This document shows, in pieces, positions 1 through 10,799 of a stretch of DNA of 64,000 bases. The translations under genes and the position numbers were made by a program. How positions within the stretch are numbered: the first letter of the stretch is position 1; every line of letters begins with the position of its first letter. The DNA comes from Bacteroidota bacterium (lineage in GTDB: Bacteria; Bacteroidota; Bacteroidia; Flavobacteriales; Schleiferiaceae). The DNA is taken from assembly GCA_024742495.1 (NCBI GenBank), contig JANSYJ010000003.1:434001-498000 (forward strand), given 5' to 3'. A model generated the notes under the pieces. That model was given only the letters and a program-made list of their open reading frames with translations, had not been told where the DNA came from and did no database searches.

Positions 1-274
1 CAATAGCACCAACGCTACTAACCGCTTCATTATTAAAAATACAGTCCCAAGAGGTACCACCATTCCTGCTCTCCCAAAGACCACCAGAAGCGGAACCGGC
101 ATAAATATGGTTCTCGTTACGCGGATCTACCTTTATGGCCGTAATCCTTCCACTCATGCCGGCTGGACCGATAGAGCGAAACTCAATATCATTTAAAAAC
201 TTTTTGGGAATGCTGTCTTGGGCATAAACAAGATTAAGGCTTAAGAAAGCCGCAATGAGTAAAATTCTTTGCAT
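1..274 (-). CDS. Secreted BNR/VPS10-like beta-propeller protein (N-terminal part only)
   Basis: The start codon lies at 272-274 on the minus strand and the gene runs off the left edge. About 91 residues are visible. They open with a signal peptide (MQRILLIAAFLSLNLVYAQ), followed by FRSIGPAGMSGRITAIKVD and a blade-like stretch, IYAGSASGGLWESRNGGTSW. The pattern IGP-x-GRI plus SGGLWES-x-GGTSW is typical of the large secreted WD40/YVTN/BNR-repeat proteins of Bacteroidota that are often annotated as sortilin-like or glycosyl hydrolase-like. The substrate is unknown. The fragment is too short to tell whether a C-terminal secretion domain is present. Confidence 0.75.
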   Translation of the reverse strand, partial: MQRILLIAAFLSLNLVYAQDSIPKKFLNDIEFRSIGPAGMSGRITAIKVDPRNENHIYAGSASGGLWESRNGGTSWDCIFNNEAVSSVGAI

Positions 275-283
275 AGTTGGTCT

Positions 284-871
284 TTAGTGTAAAGTTGGTC
301 GGATGGCTAAATCACTGAGAATATCAGCCTCTAAGGAAGCTAAAACTTCCCACCTTTCAAAAACCTCTGGGGCGGGAAAATAGTTCAAGGCCATATCTAC
401 AAAGACATGGCCGTGCTTGGCTTCACTGAGATAAATCATTCGGTAAAAATCGGCCAGCTTTTTATCCTCTATATGATCGCTTACCATTTTAAAGCGCTCA
501 AAGCCTCGGTTTTCAACAATTGAGGCGATGATTAAGCGATCGCGAAAACGTTCTTCTCGTCCGCTGTGCATGGTTTTCAGGAGCTTATCGATGTAGATGT
601 CTTTTTCGATACTATGGTTAAGCTGTAAACCTCTCTCCTCCATAATTTTGTAAACCAAACGAAAGTGCTCCAATTCTTCAATGCCGGTGTGGATGAGTTC
701 CGGAATGATTTCCCTGCGGTCCGGATATTTGGCCACAAAGCTCATGGCCATGCCGCTAGCTTTTCGCTCGGCGTCAGCATGATCTTTTAAGAAGTGATCG
801 AAATCGTTGAGAACGGCCGCAATCCAGGCCGGGGAGGAATCTATCTTTAGTTTTAAGTCGCTGCTTTTCAA
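284..871 (-). CDS. miaE: tRNA 2-methylthio-N6-isopentenyladenosine hydroxylase
   Basis: This 195-residue protein has the family's usual size. MiaE is a ferritin-like di-iron monooxygenase that hydroxylates the isopentenyl group of ms2i6A37 in tRNAs reading UNN codons. The expected carboxylate/histidine ligands are visible: Glu35 (DAERKASG), Glu66-x-x-His69 (EELEHF), Glu120 (VENRGFERF), and Glu150-x-x-His153 (SEAKHGH). The stop is 10 bases from the start of the next minus-strand gene, so the two could share a transcript, although their functions are unrelated. The call is firm because the ligand set and the ENRGFERF motif both match. The substrate is inferred from the family. Confidence 0.9.
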   Translation of the reverse strand: MKSSDLKLKIDSSPAWIAAVLNDFDHFLKDHADAERKASGMAMSFVAKYPDRREIIPELIHTGIEELEHFRLVYKIMEERGLQLNHSIEKDIYIDKLLKTMHSGREERFRDRLIIASIVENRGFERFKMVSDHIEDKKLADFYRMIYLSEAKHGHVFVDMALNYFPAPEVFERWEVLASLEADILSDLAIRPTLH

Positions 872-932
872 GGGTATGTTTCTTTTGGCAAGTTCAAAGA
901 TAAACAGCCCTTCGGATTTAAGGATTGCGCTT

Positions 933-940
933 TAAATTTG
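933..940 (+). promoter_or_regulatory. Bacteroidota -7 promoter element
   Basis: TAAATTTG matches the Bacteroidota -7 consensus TAnnTTTG. It ends five bases before the ATG at 946, so the transcript would be leaderless or nearly so. No good -33 TTG is seen at the expected spacing. The element lies downstream of the alternative TTG start at 925, which argues for the ATG at 946. Confidence 0.45.
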
Positions 941-945
941 GGGCC

Positions 946-2160
946 ATGGCAAAGGCTTCAAACCTTCAATCTTTACAGGTATTTTACCACCAACGCTTTG
1001 CGGCCGAATATTCCTTGGAGCCCTTGGAAATTAGTCCCGCCACTAAAGCGCTAATCGTAGTTCCTGCCTATAATGAAAATCCCGATTACTTAATCAAAAG
1101 CATTGAGCAATGTGCATTAACTAATCCTAATGAAATTGCTTTGCTATGGCTGGTCAATCAAGCAGAAGGAGAGGAGCACTATGATTTTCATAAAAAGCAA
1201 TTCCGGGATTTAGAACAGCGGCAGCTTGCGAATGAAATGAAAATTTACCCCTCTGCTGTTTTAGATTTAAAGCCCAAACAAGCAGGGGTAGGTTTGGCTC
1301 GGAAAATTGGTATGGACCTGGCTTTGGATGCTTTTGGGGCCATTGATTTTGATGGGCTTATCGTTTGTTTGGATGGCGACTGCCAGGTTTCTAACAATTA
1401 TTTGCAAAGCCTGATTGAATTAGCGCAAACTCCACTTAAAGGACTGGCTATTCACTTCGAACATCCTTTAGATGGTTTATCCGAAACGGATCAGGAGTAC
1501 ATTATTAAGTATGAAACTTGGCTACGTTACTACTCCCAAGCTTTAGAATGGGCTGGTTTGCCATGGTATCATCATACCGTGGGCAGCAGTATGGCCTGTC
1601 GCGCTAGTACTTATGCCCAAATTGGAGGTATGAATCGAAGAAAGGCGGGCGAAGACTTTTACTTCTTGCATAAGCTAATGCCACAAGGAAATTTTGTGAG
1701 TACAGCAAATGCGGTGGTTTATCCACAAGCACGCATTTCAGAACGAGTTCCCTTTGGCACCGGAAGAGCCATGTTGGAAATGAAGATCGGGAATAAGGAT
1801 TTTCTGAATCTTTACAATCCATTGATATTTAAAATATTAAAGGATATTATCTCAAACGAAAATTTAAGTGCTGAAAAATTAGTTGAAAACGCCTATTGGC
1901 TTGATTTCATGAAGGAACATCTTAAAATTGAAAGCTCCTATCAAGCGCTATTAAAAAGGCTTAATACCAGCAATTTTCCCAGTCAGTTTTTACTTTGGTT
2001 TGATGGCTTTAAGGTCCTGAAATTCGTTCATCATTTACAAAGCACTATTCCAGATTTGCCGGCTAAGGAAGCTTTGGAGGATTTACTTGGAATATGCGAC
2101 GATCCCTTGCCGGCCCTAATAGAATTGCGACAAAGAGATCGCAATAGGGGAAGGACTTAG
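946..2160 (+). CDS. Glycosyltransferase family 2-like protein
   Basis: The protein has 404 residues when started at the ATG at 946. An in-frame TTG at 925 is less likely because a promoter element lies between the two. GT-A fold signatures are visible: an N-terminal ALIVVPAYNEN strand-loop, the metal/nucleotide-binding LIVCLDGDCQVS (a DxD-type motif), and a downstream GEDFYFLHKL that supplies the usual acidic residue. No membrane segment stands out, so it is probably a cytoplasmic or membrane-peripheral enzyme. Donor and acceptor are unknown. It is followed 45 bases later by the AlkB-like gene on the same strand, which has its own candidate promoter. Confidence 0.75.
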   Translation: MAKASNLQSLQVFYHQRFAAEYSLEPLEISPATKALIVVPAYNENPDYLIKSIEQCALTNPNEIALLWLVNQAEGEEHYDFHKKQFRDLEQRQLANEMKIYPSAVLDLKPKQAGVGLARKIGMDLALDAFGAIDFDGLIVCLDGDCQVSNNYLQSLIELAQTPLKGLAIHFEHPLDGLSETDQEYIIKYETWLRYYSQALEWAGLPWYHHTVGSSMACRASTYAQIGGMNRRKAGEDFYFLHKLMPQGNFVSTANAVVYPQARISERVPFGTGRAMLEMKIGNKDFLNLYNPLIFKILKDIISNENLSAEKLVENAYWLDFMKEHLKIESSYQALLKRLNTSNFPSQFLLWFDGFKVLKFVHHLQSTIPDLPAKEALEDLLGICDDPLPALIELRQRDRNRGRT

Positions 2161-2168
2161 TATTAAGC

Positions 2169-2200
2169 TTGACAAGCATCGAGATTTGGCCTTATTTTTA
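2169..2200 (+). promoter_or_regulatory. Candidate promoter of the AlkB-like gene
   Basis: TTGAC at 2169 is followed after 21 bases by TATTTTTA (2193-2200), one mismatch from TAnnTTTG. The element ends five bases before the ATG at 2206, which again suggests a leaderless message. Confidence 0.4.
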
Positions 2201-2205
2201 GGGCG

Positions 2206-3246
2206 ATGAAATGGCGTTTTTTAAAATACCTGATGGCGTATTCAGTACCAGCGATGGTGCTGCTTTCCTTTCAGCTAAAGGGAATAGGGGCATACGCTCC
2301 CCTCATTTATGCATTTGCTTTAGTACCGCTCTTAGAATTACTGTTCAAGCCAAATCCGCGAAATTTAGATTTACAAAGTGAGGAAATGCTAAAGGATGAC
2401 CCTTGGTACGACTTCCTCTTGCGACTGATGGTAGCAGTACAAATCATCATTTTAGCTCTTTTCCTATTCGACCTTAAATCCAATCACTATGATGTTGCGA
2501 CCCTTATCGGAAGGGTTTCCTCCATGGGCATCATGTGTGGGGTCATTGGCATTAATGTCGGTCATGAACTGGGTCATCGTCGTTTAAAGTTCGATCAGTT
2601 TTTGGCCAAGATACTCCTAAGCACCAGCCTTTACGTGCATTTCTTCACCGAGCATAATTACGGTCACCATAAAAATGTAGCCACTCCCGAAGACCCAGCC
2701 ACTGCGCGTTATGGAGAAAGCCTTTATCGCTTTTGGCTACGTAGCATTATCTTTTCCTATATCAGTGCTTGGAAAATTCAAGCCCAGCTGCTTAAATCCA
2801 GAAAGGCGCCTTTTTGGTCTATTAAAAACGACCTTCTGCTTTGGCAGCTTTTTCAAGTTTTGGCTCTAGCCTTTATAGGCTTCTTTTTTACCTGGAAGAT
2901 TCTAATTGCTTTTTGTGCCGCGGCCCTTTTCGGTATGCTGCTTTTAGAAACGGTTAATTACATAGAGCATTATGGCTTAAGCCGAAAGAAGCTCAGTGCT
3001 TTGCGCTATGAAAAGGCCGAAGCGGAACACAGCTGGAATAGCGATCATATAGTGGGACGATTATTGTTATTCGAGCTCAGCCGTCATAGCGACCACCATG
3101 CTAACCCGCATCGAAAGTATCAAATACTGAAGCACCATGAAGAAAGCCCGCAATTACCTACGGGCTATCCAGGAATGATGCTTTTGAGTGCTATTCCACC
3201 TTTGTGGTTTAAGGTGATGAATAGCAAGCTTATTTTCCGTAGCTAA
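2206..3246 (+). CDS. AlkB-type integral-membrane di-iron monooxygenase
   Basis: This 346-residue, multi-pass membrane protein belongs to the alkane 1-monooxygenase/fatty-acid desaturase superfamily. The eight-histidine signature is complete: HELGH at 120-124, HNYGHH at 150-155, His255 in NYIEHYG, and HSDHH at 294-298, followed by the typical ANPHRKYQ. Members hydroxylate the terminal methyl of alkanes or related hydrophobic chains with electrons from rubredoxin or ferredoxin. No rubredoxin or reductase gene lies nearby, so partner and substrate are open. AlkB-like enzymes of other specificity share the same motifs. The helix layout and histidine set are seen directly; alkane as substrate is inferred. 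Confidence 0.85.
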   Translation: MKWRFLKYLMAYSVPAMVLLSFQLKGIGAYAPLIYAFALVPLLELLFKPNPRNLDLQSEEMLKDDPWYDFLLRLMVAVQIIILALFLFDLKSNHYDVATLIGRVSSMGIMCGVIGINVGHELGHRRLKFDQFLAKILLSTSLYVHFFTEHNYGHHKNVATPEDPATARYGESLYRFWLRSIIFSYISAWKIQAQLLKSRKAPFWSIKNDLLLWQLFQVLALAFIGFFFTWKILIAFCAAALFGMLLLETVNYIEHYGLSRKKLSALRYEKAEAEHSWNSDHIVGRLLLFELSRHSDHHANPHRKYQILKHHEESPQLPTGYPGMMLLSAIPPLWFKVMNSKLIFRS

Positions 3247-3331
3247 AGAAGATATAAGCAATACCGAAGGTAGCCCTAAACCCTTGTCTTGCCTCGCTAA
3301 TAAGGACTCACGGAATCCAGTGAATTTTATT

Positions 3332-6300
3332 TTATGCTTGGATATGCTTTAAAATTGTAGGATCCTTAATCCTTTTATCCCGAGCTAAAAGGAGCACTTT
3401 CGCCAATAATTCGGCTGTTTTAGGATCGTCATCTACAAAGGGTAAAAACATTCGGCCTCGATGTTGCGCAGGCACGGCAATAATGCTCATCTCTGGCCCG
3501 GCTATAACATGACAATTTGTGCTGCCGAGATGTACCGAATATTCGGCTAAATCTCCTTTAATGAGCACATGATTTCCCTTAACATCTAAGTTTTTCAATT
3601 TAAAAAGTCGAGCGGTTTCCTTTACAATGCTTGCTCTAAGCTCAATGCTCGACAGGCTAGCCTCAGGATCCACCTCGCCCACGTGAGCCACACTAACCAC
3701 CAAATCGAGATCGCGCATAATCTCCGAAAAGATTCGACCTTCAATGTCTTTTAGGTCAACGCGTTCCCCTTTGCTAAGCGAGCGAATCTCTAAACCCTCA
3801 ATTTGAGGAGCTTCTACTTCCGCAGCGGTAAACCAATCTGCCCTGGCCAGCATCGTAGCCACTAAGCGCTCTTGATGCATCACCTTTTGCAAGCCACTAT
3901 ATTCTTCAATAGTCCACCCTCGAGTTTTTAATAAGGCCACTGCTTTACGAGGCTGTATTTGATGTCCAGAATAGCGCCGAGAAAAATTAGCTTCCTTCAG
4001 TTCATCATCGGTAGGAGTGTAGAGCTCTCTAAAAATTTGCTTAAAAGGCTGAACCAGCTTATTATCAAAGCAGTACTGCTGAAACCCCGACCATTTTCCA
4101 GATTGGAATAAATCATAACAATGGGCAATTTTTAAATCACCATTAAGGCTAATCGTTTTCCCAGCATGATCCTGTAGCGATCCATTTCTCCAAAATCCTG
4201 GTTCTTGATCCCCAATAAATAGGATCTTATCTAACATTGGCTTCAATACCGGATGTTGCATGAGGTTTTCCAGTTCCTCGGCTTTAAATCTGTCGCCGCG
4301 AACCATAGCCTCTTCCAAGCTTTTTCGGCTACGTCGGTATTGCTCGCGCAAGCCTTTCACCATTTCCTTAAGCTTTAGCACTTCTTTATTCTTGCGCTCC
4401 TTAGCCGGAATCGACTTTAGCTTTTTATCATCGCGATAAGCCTTTACCGACGCTTTACCATGCTCATCAATTTCTAAAGCAATGCGTAAATCATCAATTT
4501 GTATTTGAGATGCGCTTTCCAAAACTTCGCGTGTCTCCTTACTTTCCATGGCCCATTCGAGACGCAGGGGATCAGGATATCCCGCTGTTCGTGCTAAATT
4601 CTCAAAAGCTACTTTTACAGCAATGGCCTCACTAGCTTGCCTTTGCGATCCATGTTGCTTACTCTCTTTTTTAAAATCTTGTAAAAATTTATAGCGTCTT
4701 AAAGTATCGGCCTCCGGATTATTCTTGTTGAGGGGAATTACCCCATAAACTCTTAAATAGTCTTGATTTCGCGTTTCCTTAATCTTGTTTAAAACAGCCG
4801 TAATTTTGGTGTTTCCGGTAATCACATCAGCGTAAAGCTTAGCCCTGCTGTGGCCATTACCACTAGAGATGTATTTAGCAGCTCGGTACAGTTTTTCCCA
4901 ATTGGCTTTGCCTAAAGATTTATAGGTTCTTTGAAACCAGTCGATATCCACCGCCCCAATATTAAAGTCAGCCATTTCTACCGAGGAATACTTCGCAATT
5001 TCACCCTCATTGCTGTTCTCATATTCATTTTTTGCATGAGCGTGTAGCCACCATACTCCAGACTCCATATTATTCCATCCTAAATAGATAGAGATGAGCT
5101 TAAGCCATTGCGGCGCATAAACGGCGGCTTCTACCAAACGCTTCTCGCTGATTTTGCCGGCGCTAATTTTATCATTAAAAACTGCTTGTTCTTCTTCAGG
5201 ATCGGGGTGACAGCTTTTAAGTAAAGCACTTAATACCTCTTTTTTAGTGTATTCATGATTGCCCCAAGAGTAGATATAACCACGGTTTAGGGTTTCCCTT
5301 CCCAATCCGTTTAAAATGGCAATAAAGTTTGCACTGCCGTAGATGCGATTGAGGTTTTGAGCCAAGTGAGTGAGGGGAGTAGAAGTCTCACCACGTATTA
5401 ACTCTACTTCAAGAATGCGATCTCTCACCTTATCCAGCATGGCTACCACAAAGGGATATTGCTCCTTTAAATCTTCTTGATTACCAACTGGTTCACTGGT
5501 AAGTCGTTTAATGGCATCTGGCATCATTATGCGCCAATAAAGGCTATCCTCATTGATCAATTTTAGCTCAAAGGCCTTTAAATAATCATCAAGCTCGGGT
5601 AAATACCTTTGCTGTAGTTCGTGCTTTTTGCTTGCGCTGAGATAGGACCATGAAACTAAATTCCAATACGTATTAAACTGCGAATGATTCATCTTATAAC
5701 GATGATTGCGAAGCACGTTTAGAGGTCCAGATACCATTTTTGCATCCCGCCAGGTATAATAATTCGTGTAATATTGATTATTATCAATTATATAGTGTCC
5801 TGCTTCAGCCAGACTAATTGAGCCGTAAAGAAGTGTTATATAGTCGCCAAGGAAGTCAATCGCCTCTTTAAGCGGGTATTTCTTCTCTAAAGCTCTGATA
5901 ATCCACGGTATAGGGTTTTGCCAATGTATGCCTTCTAGCTTAGGGATTTTCGGCACATAAATTTTACGGTCCATGGCCTTAAAATCAGCGGCTTTTAGAT
6001 TTTGATGATGGACCTCAAAGGCACCAAAAGAGTTGATGCTTATGAGCAATAGATCATTAGCCTGTAAACCAGATTTCAGGTACCAATTCTCCCAAACTTC
6101 ATGCATTGGAATTTTGGCGAATGCTTCCTCTGCAGTGTCAAAGGGGTTTCCGCCTTGGAAAGGCTGTAAAGACTGACCCAGTAGCTCGCTTACCATTTGC
6201 CCATTGTGATCCTTATAGCTAATCTCCTCTTTTTGATGGGCTCGAAAGAGCTCTCCTAAATCCTCTAAAGCATCATTAATTTTTTCGGCTTCCATGCTTA

Positions 6301-8332
6301 ATCCGGGCATCGAAGCTTGGCTGTATTTTTTTAAAACGCCACTTTGCTCGTTTTGCAAACGCGGACCCTCAGGATGTACCTTTTGGGGATCAAATATTTT
6401 ATAACCATTCTTAGCGCTATAGTCTTCTTTATCCTCATTTACATATTCAAAACCTTCAAGCACTAATGCCTCTCGGGCTGAAGGTTGATGACCATCCAAA
6501 AGCTTTTGTAAGTATTCATTTACAAAGTCTTTCTCACCCAAGTCTTGTAACTTCAAGAGTAAATCGAGTCCTGCTAATCGTTGCTCTTCACTCTTGGAAC
6601 TTAATAGTCTTTGAGCACTCGAGCACATAGTATCTACACCCGATTTTTGAATAAGCTCCAACATCGATTTACGGAACTCAGCTGATTTTCTTTTTAGGAG
6701 TGGCTCTAATTCTTCAATTCTAGACGCACTGAGCCTGGCATCTTTAAGGGCCGTCATAGCGCGTTGCCGAATATCTGAGGATCGATCACTAACCGCATCA
6801 AAAGCAAAATCAATTTGCCAGTCTTTTGGTCTAGTGTTTAATATTGGTTTTTGATCGTATGGACCATATCCCTTTAATACTCTAGCTGCCAACAGTGATC
6901 GTATTTCCACACTTAGATCATTGTAATAGGGAAGGACGCGTTTTAAATCCTCCTCTTTTTCTAAGTCTAATAAGTTTAGCATCAATCTATGGAGCGAAGA
7001 GCGATCTACGGTAAAATCGAGCCACTCAAAAATCCGTGAGGGAATTTTCTTTTTCTTAACGGGCATTCGGTCCTGTAAGGCTTCAAGCCTCTCAAAGAAC
7101 TTATGAGCTTCCTTTCGCTTTAGGAGCTTTAAAAAATTAGGGTCATCTAATAGTTCACATGCAAATTGTATAGTAATTGGGTCTTCACTCTCTAGGCAGC
7201 GCTGGGCATACTTTATGGAGAAAGTCGAAAGGCCAACTTGTTGAACGAAGTAAAGGGCAAGACTTCTTTTCTCGGCATCTTTGTTTATTAAATTATCTAT
7301 AAGCGGCATGCAATCAGCCACTTCCATTACTCCCTGCGACCAAAGTGCCATGTAAACCTCGGCATTGTCTTTCGACTCAATGGCTTCGGGAATAAGCTGC
7401 GGGTTATTTAAATATTGATCGGCTAATTCTAAGAAACGGTTCACTGTTTTTTCCCGTGCGGCGTCCCAGCCAAATCCTGCCCATACATCTATAGCTCGCA
7501 CTACAGAAGAGAATCGACTAAGCTTATGATCTAAAATCAGCTTAATCATATACTTAAGAGCTCCGAATGAAGTCTCATCCAAGCATTCTAGGATTATTTG
7601 TCGCAAACTTTCTTGCCTTTGCGCTCCCAGTAATAGTTTTCCAATGGCCTCCCAGCATTCGGGGTCATCACAAAGCAGCATGGCCTTAATTAATGCTCTA
7701 CTAGGTTTAGCGATTGGATGTCTGCCTAAAACTGCATCAAGACATAAGCCTCGAATTTTTGCATCGCCATTAGTAATGCTGCCTGCAATTACAAAAGCTA
7801 ATGCTGAAGCATTGGTGTTATTGGCATAGATAATTTTCTCCTCCAAAGAAAGGTCGTATTGCTCTTCTTGAAGAAGTTGTATTAAAAAGTTAATCTGTCT
7901 ACAGAAGTATATCTGCTCCAGTCCTTTAGAGCGAAATGATCGACGGTTATAGGAATCCTGATACATTAAGCTTCGTATCATTTTGAAGCCACTTTGAATG
8001 CCTAGAATCATGTCATCCTTAAAGAAAAATTTAAGAATCTCTTGGCGACCATCATTTAAGAAATCGACATTTCTTCCCGCATTATATAAAGCTCGAAAAC
8101 GAGCTTCATTTTGGTTAACTGAAGGAATATAGTAGTTGTGGCTATTATATTTTTCCTCTCGATCGGGATGCTCATTTAGCAGATGTAAGGCAAGACCAGC
8201 ATTGGTACGGCTTATTTTAAAGCCTAAAATCTTTCCAAATGTGGCTATAGGATTGTTGTAAATGCGCAGCAGCTTTTGGGCTTTCACTTTAATGTAGCCA
8301 TTACGCAGTCGAGATTGGAGAATATCACTCAT
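3332..8332 (-). CDS. Giant DUF4132-domain protein (MolR/YehI-like)
   Basis: This 1666-residue protein is the largest in the window. The N-terminal ~650 residues are mostly short amphipathic helices with repeated hydrophobic spacing, consistent with HEAT-like repeats. The region around residues 1240-1380 carries the DUF4132 pattern: LRLEWAM, an LKxIPAKxRK linker, a basic helix (LREQYRRSRKSLEEAM) and MQHPVLKPMLDKILF. The C-terminus (FLPFVDDDPKTAELLAKVLL, then IKDPTIL) matches the conserved tail of these proteins. The family includes E. coli MolR/YehI and has no established biochemical role. There is no signal peptide, so it is probably cytoplasmic. A 135-residue protein is encoded nine bases upstream and is probably co-transcribed. 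Confidence 0.8.
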   Translation of the reverse strand: MSDILQSRLRNGYIKVKAQKLLRIYNNPIATFGKILGFKISRTNAGLALHLLNEHPDREEKYNSHNYYIPSVNQNEARFRALYNAGRNVDFLNDGRQEILKFFFKDDMILGIQSGFKMIRSLMYQDSYNRRSFRSKGLEQIYFCRQINFLIQLLQEEQYDLSLEEKIIYANNTNASALAFVIAGSITNGDAKIRGLCLDAVLGRHPIAKPSRALIKAMLLCDDPECWEAIGKLLLGAQRQESLRQIILECLDETSFGALKYMIKLILDHKLSRFSSVVRAIDVWAGFGWDAAREKTVNRFLELADQYLNNPQLIPEAIESKDNAEVYMALWSQGVMEVADCMPLIDNLINKDAEKRSLALYFVQQVGLSTFSIKYAQRCLESEDPITIQFACELLDDPNFLKLLKRKEAHKFFERLEALQDRMPVKKKKIPSRIFEWLDFTVDRSSLHRLMLNLLDLEKEEDLKRVLPYYNDLSVEIRSLLAARVLKGYGPYDQKPILNTRPKDWQIDFAFDAVSDRSSDIRQRAMTALKDARLSASRIEELEPLLKRKSAEFRKSMLELIQKSGVDTMCSSAQRLLSSKSEEQRLAGLDLLLKLQDLGEKDFVNEYLQKLLDGHQPSAREALVLEGFEYVNEDKEDYSAKNGYKIFDPQKVHPEGPRLQNEQSGVLKKYSQASMPGLSMEAEKINDALEDLGELFRAHQKEEISYKDHNGQMVSELLGQSLQPFQGGNPFDTAEEAFAKIPMHEVWENWYLKSGLQANDLLLISINSFGAFEVHHQNLKAADFKAMDRKIYVPKIPKLEGIHWQNPIPWIIRALEKKYPLKEAIDFLGDYITLLYGSISLAEAGHYIIDNNQYYTNYYTWRDAKMVSGPLNVLRNHRYKMNHSQFNTYWNLVSWSYLSASKKHELQQRYLPELDDYLKAFELKLINEDSLYWRIMMPDAIKRLTSEPVGNQEDLKEQYPFVVAMLDKVRDRILEVELIRGETSTPLTHLAQNLNRIYGSANFIAILNGLGRETLNRGYIYSWGNHEYTKKEVLSALLKSCHPDPEEEQAVFNDKISAGKISEKRLVEAAVYAPQWLKLISIYLGWNNMESGVWWLHAHAKNEYENSNEGEIAKYSSVEMADFNIGAVDIDWFQRTYKSLGKANWEKLYRAAKYISSGNGHSRAKLYADVITGNTKITAVLNKIKETRNQDYLRVYGVIPLNKNNPEADTLRRYKFLQDFKKESKQHGSQRQASEAIAVKVAFENLARTAGYPDPLRLEWAMESKETREVLESASQIQIDDLRIALEIDEHGKASVKAYRDDKKLKSIPAKERKNKEVLKLKEMVKGLREQYRRSRKSLEEAMVRGDRFKAEELENLMQHPVLKPMLDKILFIGDQEPGFWRNGSLQDHAGKTISLNGDLKIAHCYDLFQSGKWSGFQQYCFDNKLVQPFKQIFRELYTPTDDELKEANFSRRYSGHQIQPRKAVALLKTRGWTIEEYSGLQKVMHQERLVATMLARADWFTAAEVEAPQIEGLEIRSLSKGERVDLKDIEGRIFSEIMRDLDLVVSVAHVGEVDPEASLSSIELRASIVKETARLFKLKNLDVKGNHVLIKGDLAEYSVHLGSTNCHVIAGPEMSIIAVPAQHRGRMFLPFVDDDPKTAELLAKVLLLARDKRIKDPTILKHIQA

Positions 8333-8341
8333 ACTAGGGAA

Positions 8342-8749
8342 TTACCAAATAGACCCACTTAAAAAGGTGAGTTTTATAAAACTAAAATTGTCGTGCTCCT
8401 TCACCTTAAAAGATTCATCTAAATCTTCTAAGGGGTAATCATTATGAAATAGGGCAAAAAGCCCATCCTCAAAGGCTTGCACTACAATATTGATAGCCTC
8501 AGATTCGGAGATGCTTTTGGAATTGATTCGATCACCAAAGGAAATTTTACCCTGGGTTTCGATTTGCTCTAAATTGTGGAGTAGGTGAGTGTCAGCTAAA
8601 CGCTGATTAAATGCATTTAGCTCATATTGAACGAAATGCGATAGAAAAGTACGCAGACTCAGAGACCCAGGAAGAGGGATGTCAACTTCCTTTTTCAGGA
8701 TTTTCTCCTGCTTAGAACCGAGGCTTTTCCGTTGTACAAAAACAATCAT
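8342..8749 (-). CDS. Uncharacterised partner of the DUF4132 protein
   Basis: I do not recognise this 135-residue protein. It has no signal peptide or membrane segment, and it is rich in charged residues with a mixed alpha/beta look (LPGSLSLRTFLSHFVQYEL, then EAINIVVQAFEDGLFALFHND). It sits nine bases upstream of the DUF4132 gene on the same strand, so the two are very probably one transcript and may act together. Its ATG is the outer end of a perfect 16-bp inverted repeat (8747-8787), which could mask translation initiation. The C-terminal run FSFIKLTFLSGSIW looks like a final beta-hairpin. Confidence 0.6.
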   Translation of the reverse strand: MIVFVQRKSLGSKQEKILKKEVDIPLPGSLSLRTFLSHFVQYELNAFNQRLADTHLLHNLEQIETQGKISFGDRINSKSISESEAINIVVQAFEDGLFALFHNDYPLEDLDESFKVKEHDNFSFIKLTFLSGSIW

Positions 8750-8787
8750 TCCCGCAATTTGTCGTGAATTTACAAATTGCGGGAATG
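8747..8787 (-). promoter_or_regulatory. Perfect inverted repeat overlapping a start codon
   Basis: The arms CATTCCCGCAATTTGT (8747-8762) and ACAAATTGCGGGAATG (8772-8787) are exact complements around a 9-base loop. On the minus strand the hairpin begins 16 bases after the ABC-F stop codon. It ends with the ATG of the following gene, then a T-rich stretch. It could terminate the ABC-F transcript, hide the downstream start codon, or both. Confidence 0.75.
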
Positions 8788-8803
8788 CAAAAAATTATAA
8801 TTC

Positions 8804-10483
<1,680 letters not shown>

Positions 10484-10547
10484 TCAATTGTCATTATTTA
10501 GTTTATTTAGAATGCTCGCTGATGATGACGTGTAATTCCATTCTTTT

Positions 10548-10799
10548 ATGGACCGAATAAATGCTAAATGCCCCAACTGTAGCTGGTCTCCGCCAGAAGG
10601 CGCGCATTGGAATTGTTTACAATGTGGACAGGATATCGATCATTTTACCAATGTTGGCCGTTGTTCAAGCTGCGGATTTACGCATGAGAATACCTATTGC
10701 CAAGCCGAAAATGGCGGCTGCGGCCAAAGTAGTAGTCATATCGATTGGTATGGTGACTTTGAATCGGGGCTTTCTAAAATCGATATTTTCAAGCCTTAG
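10548..10799 (+). CDS. Small zinc-ribbon protein
   Basis: The 83 residues carry three cysteine pairs: CPNC, CLQC and CSSC, plus later CQAENGGC. This suggests one or two treble-clef or ribbon zinc sites. It has no signal peptide. It is divergent from the ABC-F gene and its 3' end overlaps the convergent AlbA_2-domain gene by 11 bases. The cysteine spacing supports a real protein. A second frame across the same bases gives a low-complexity product and is rejected. The function is unknown; such proteins often bind nucleic acid or partner proteins. Confidence 0.6.
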   Translation: MDRINAKCPNCSWSPPEGAHWNCLQCGQDIDHFTNVGRCSSCGFTHENTYCQAENGGCGQSSSHIDWYGDFESGLSKIDIFKP

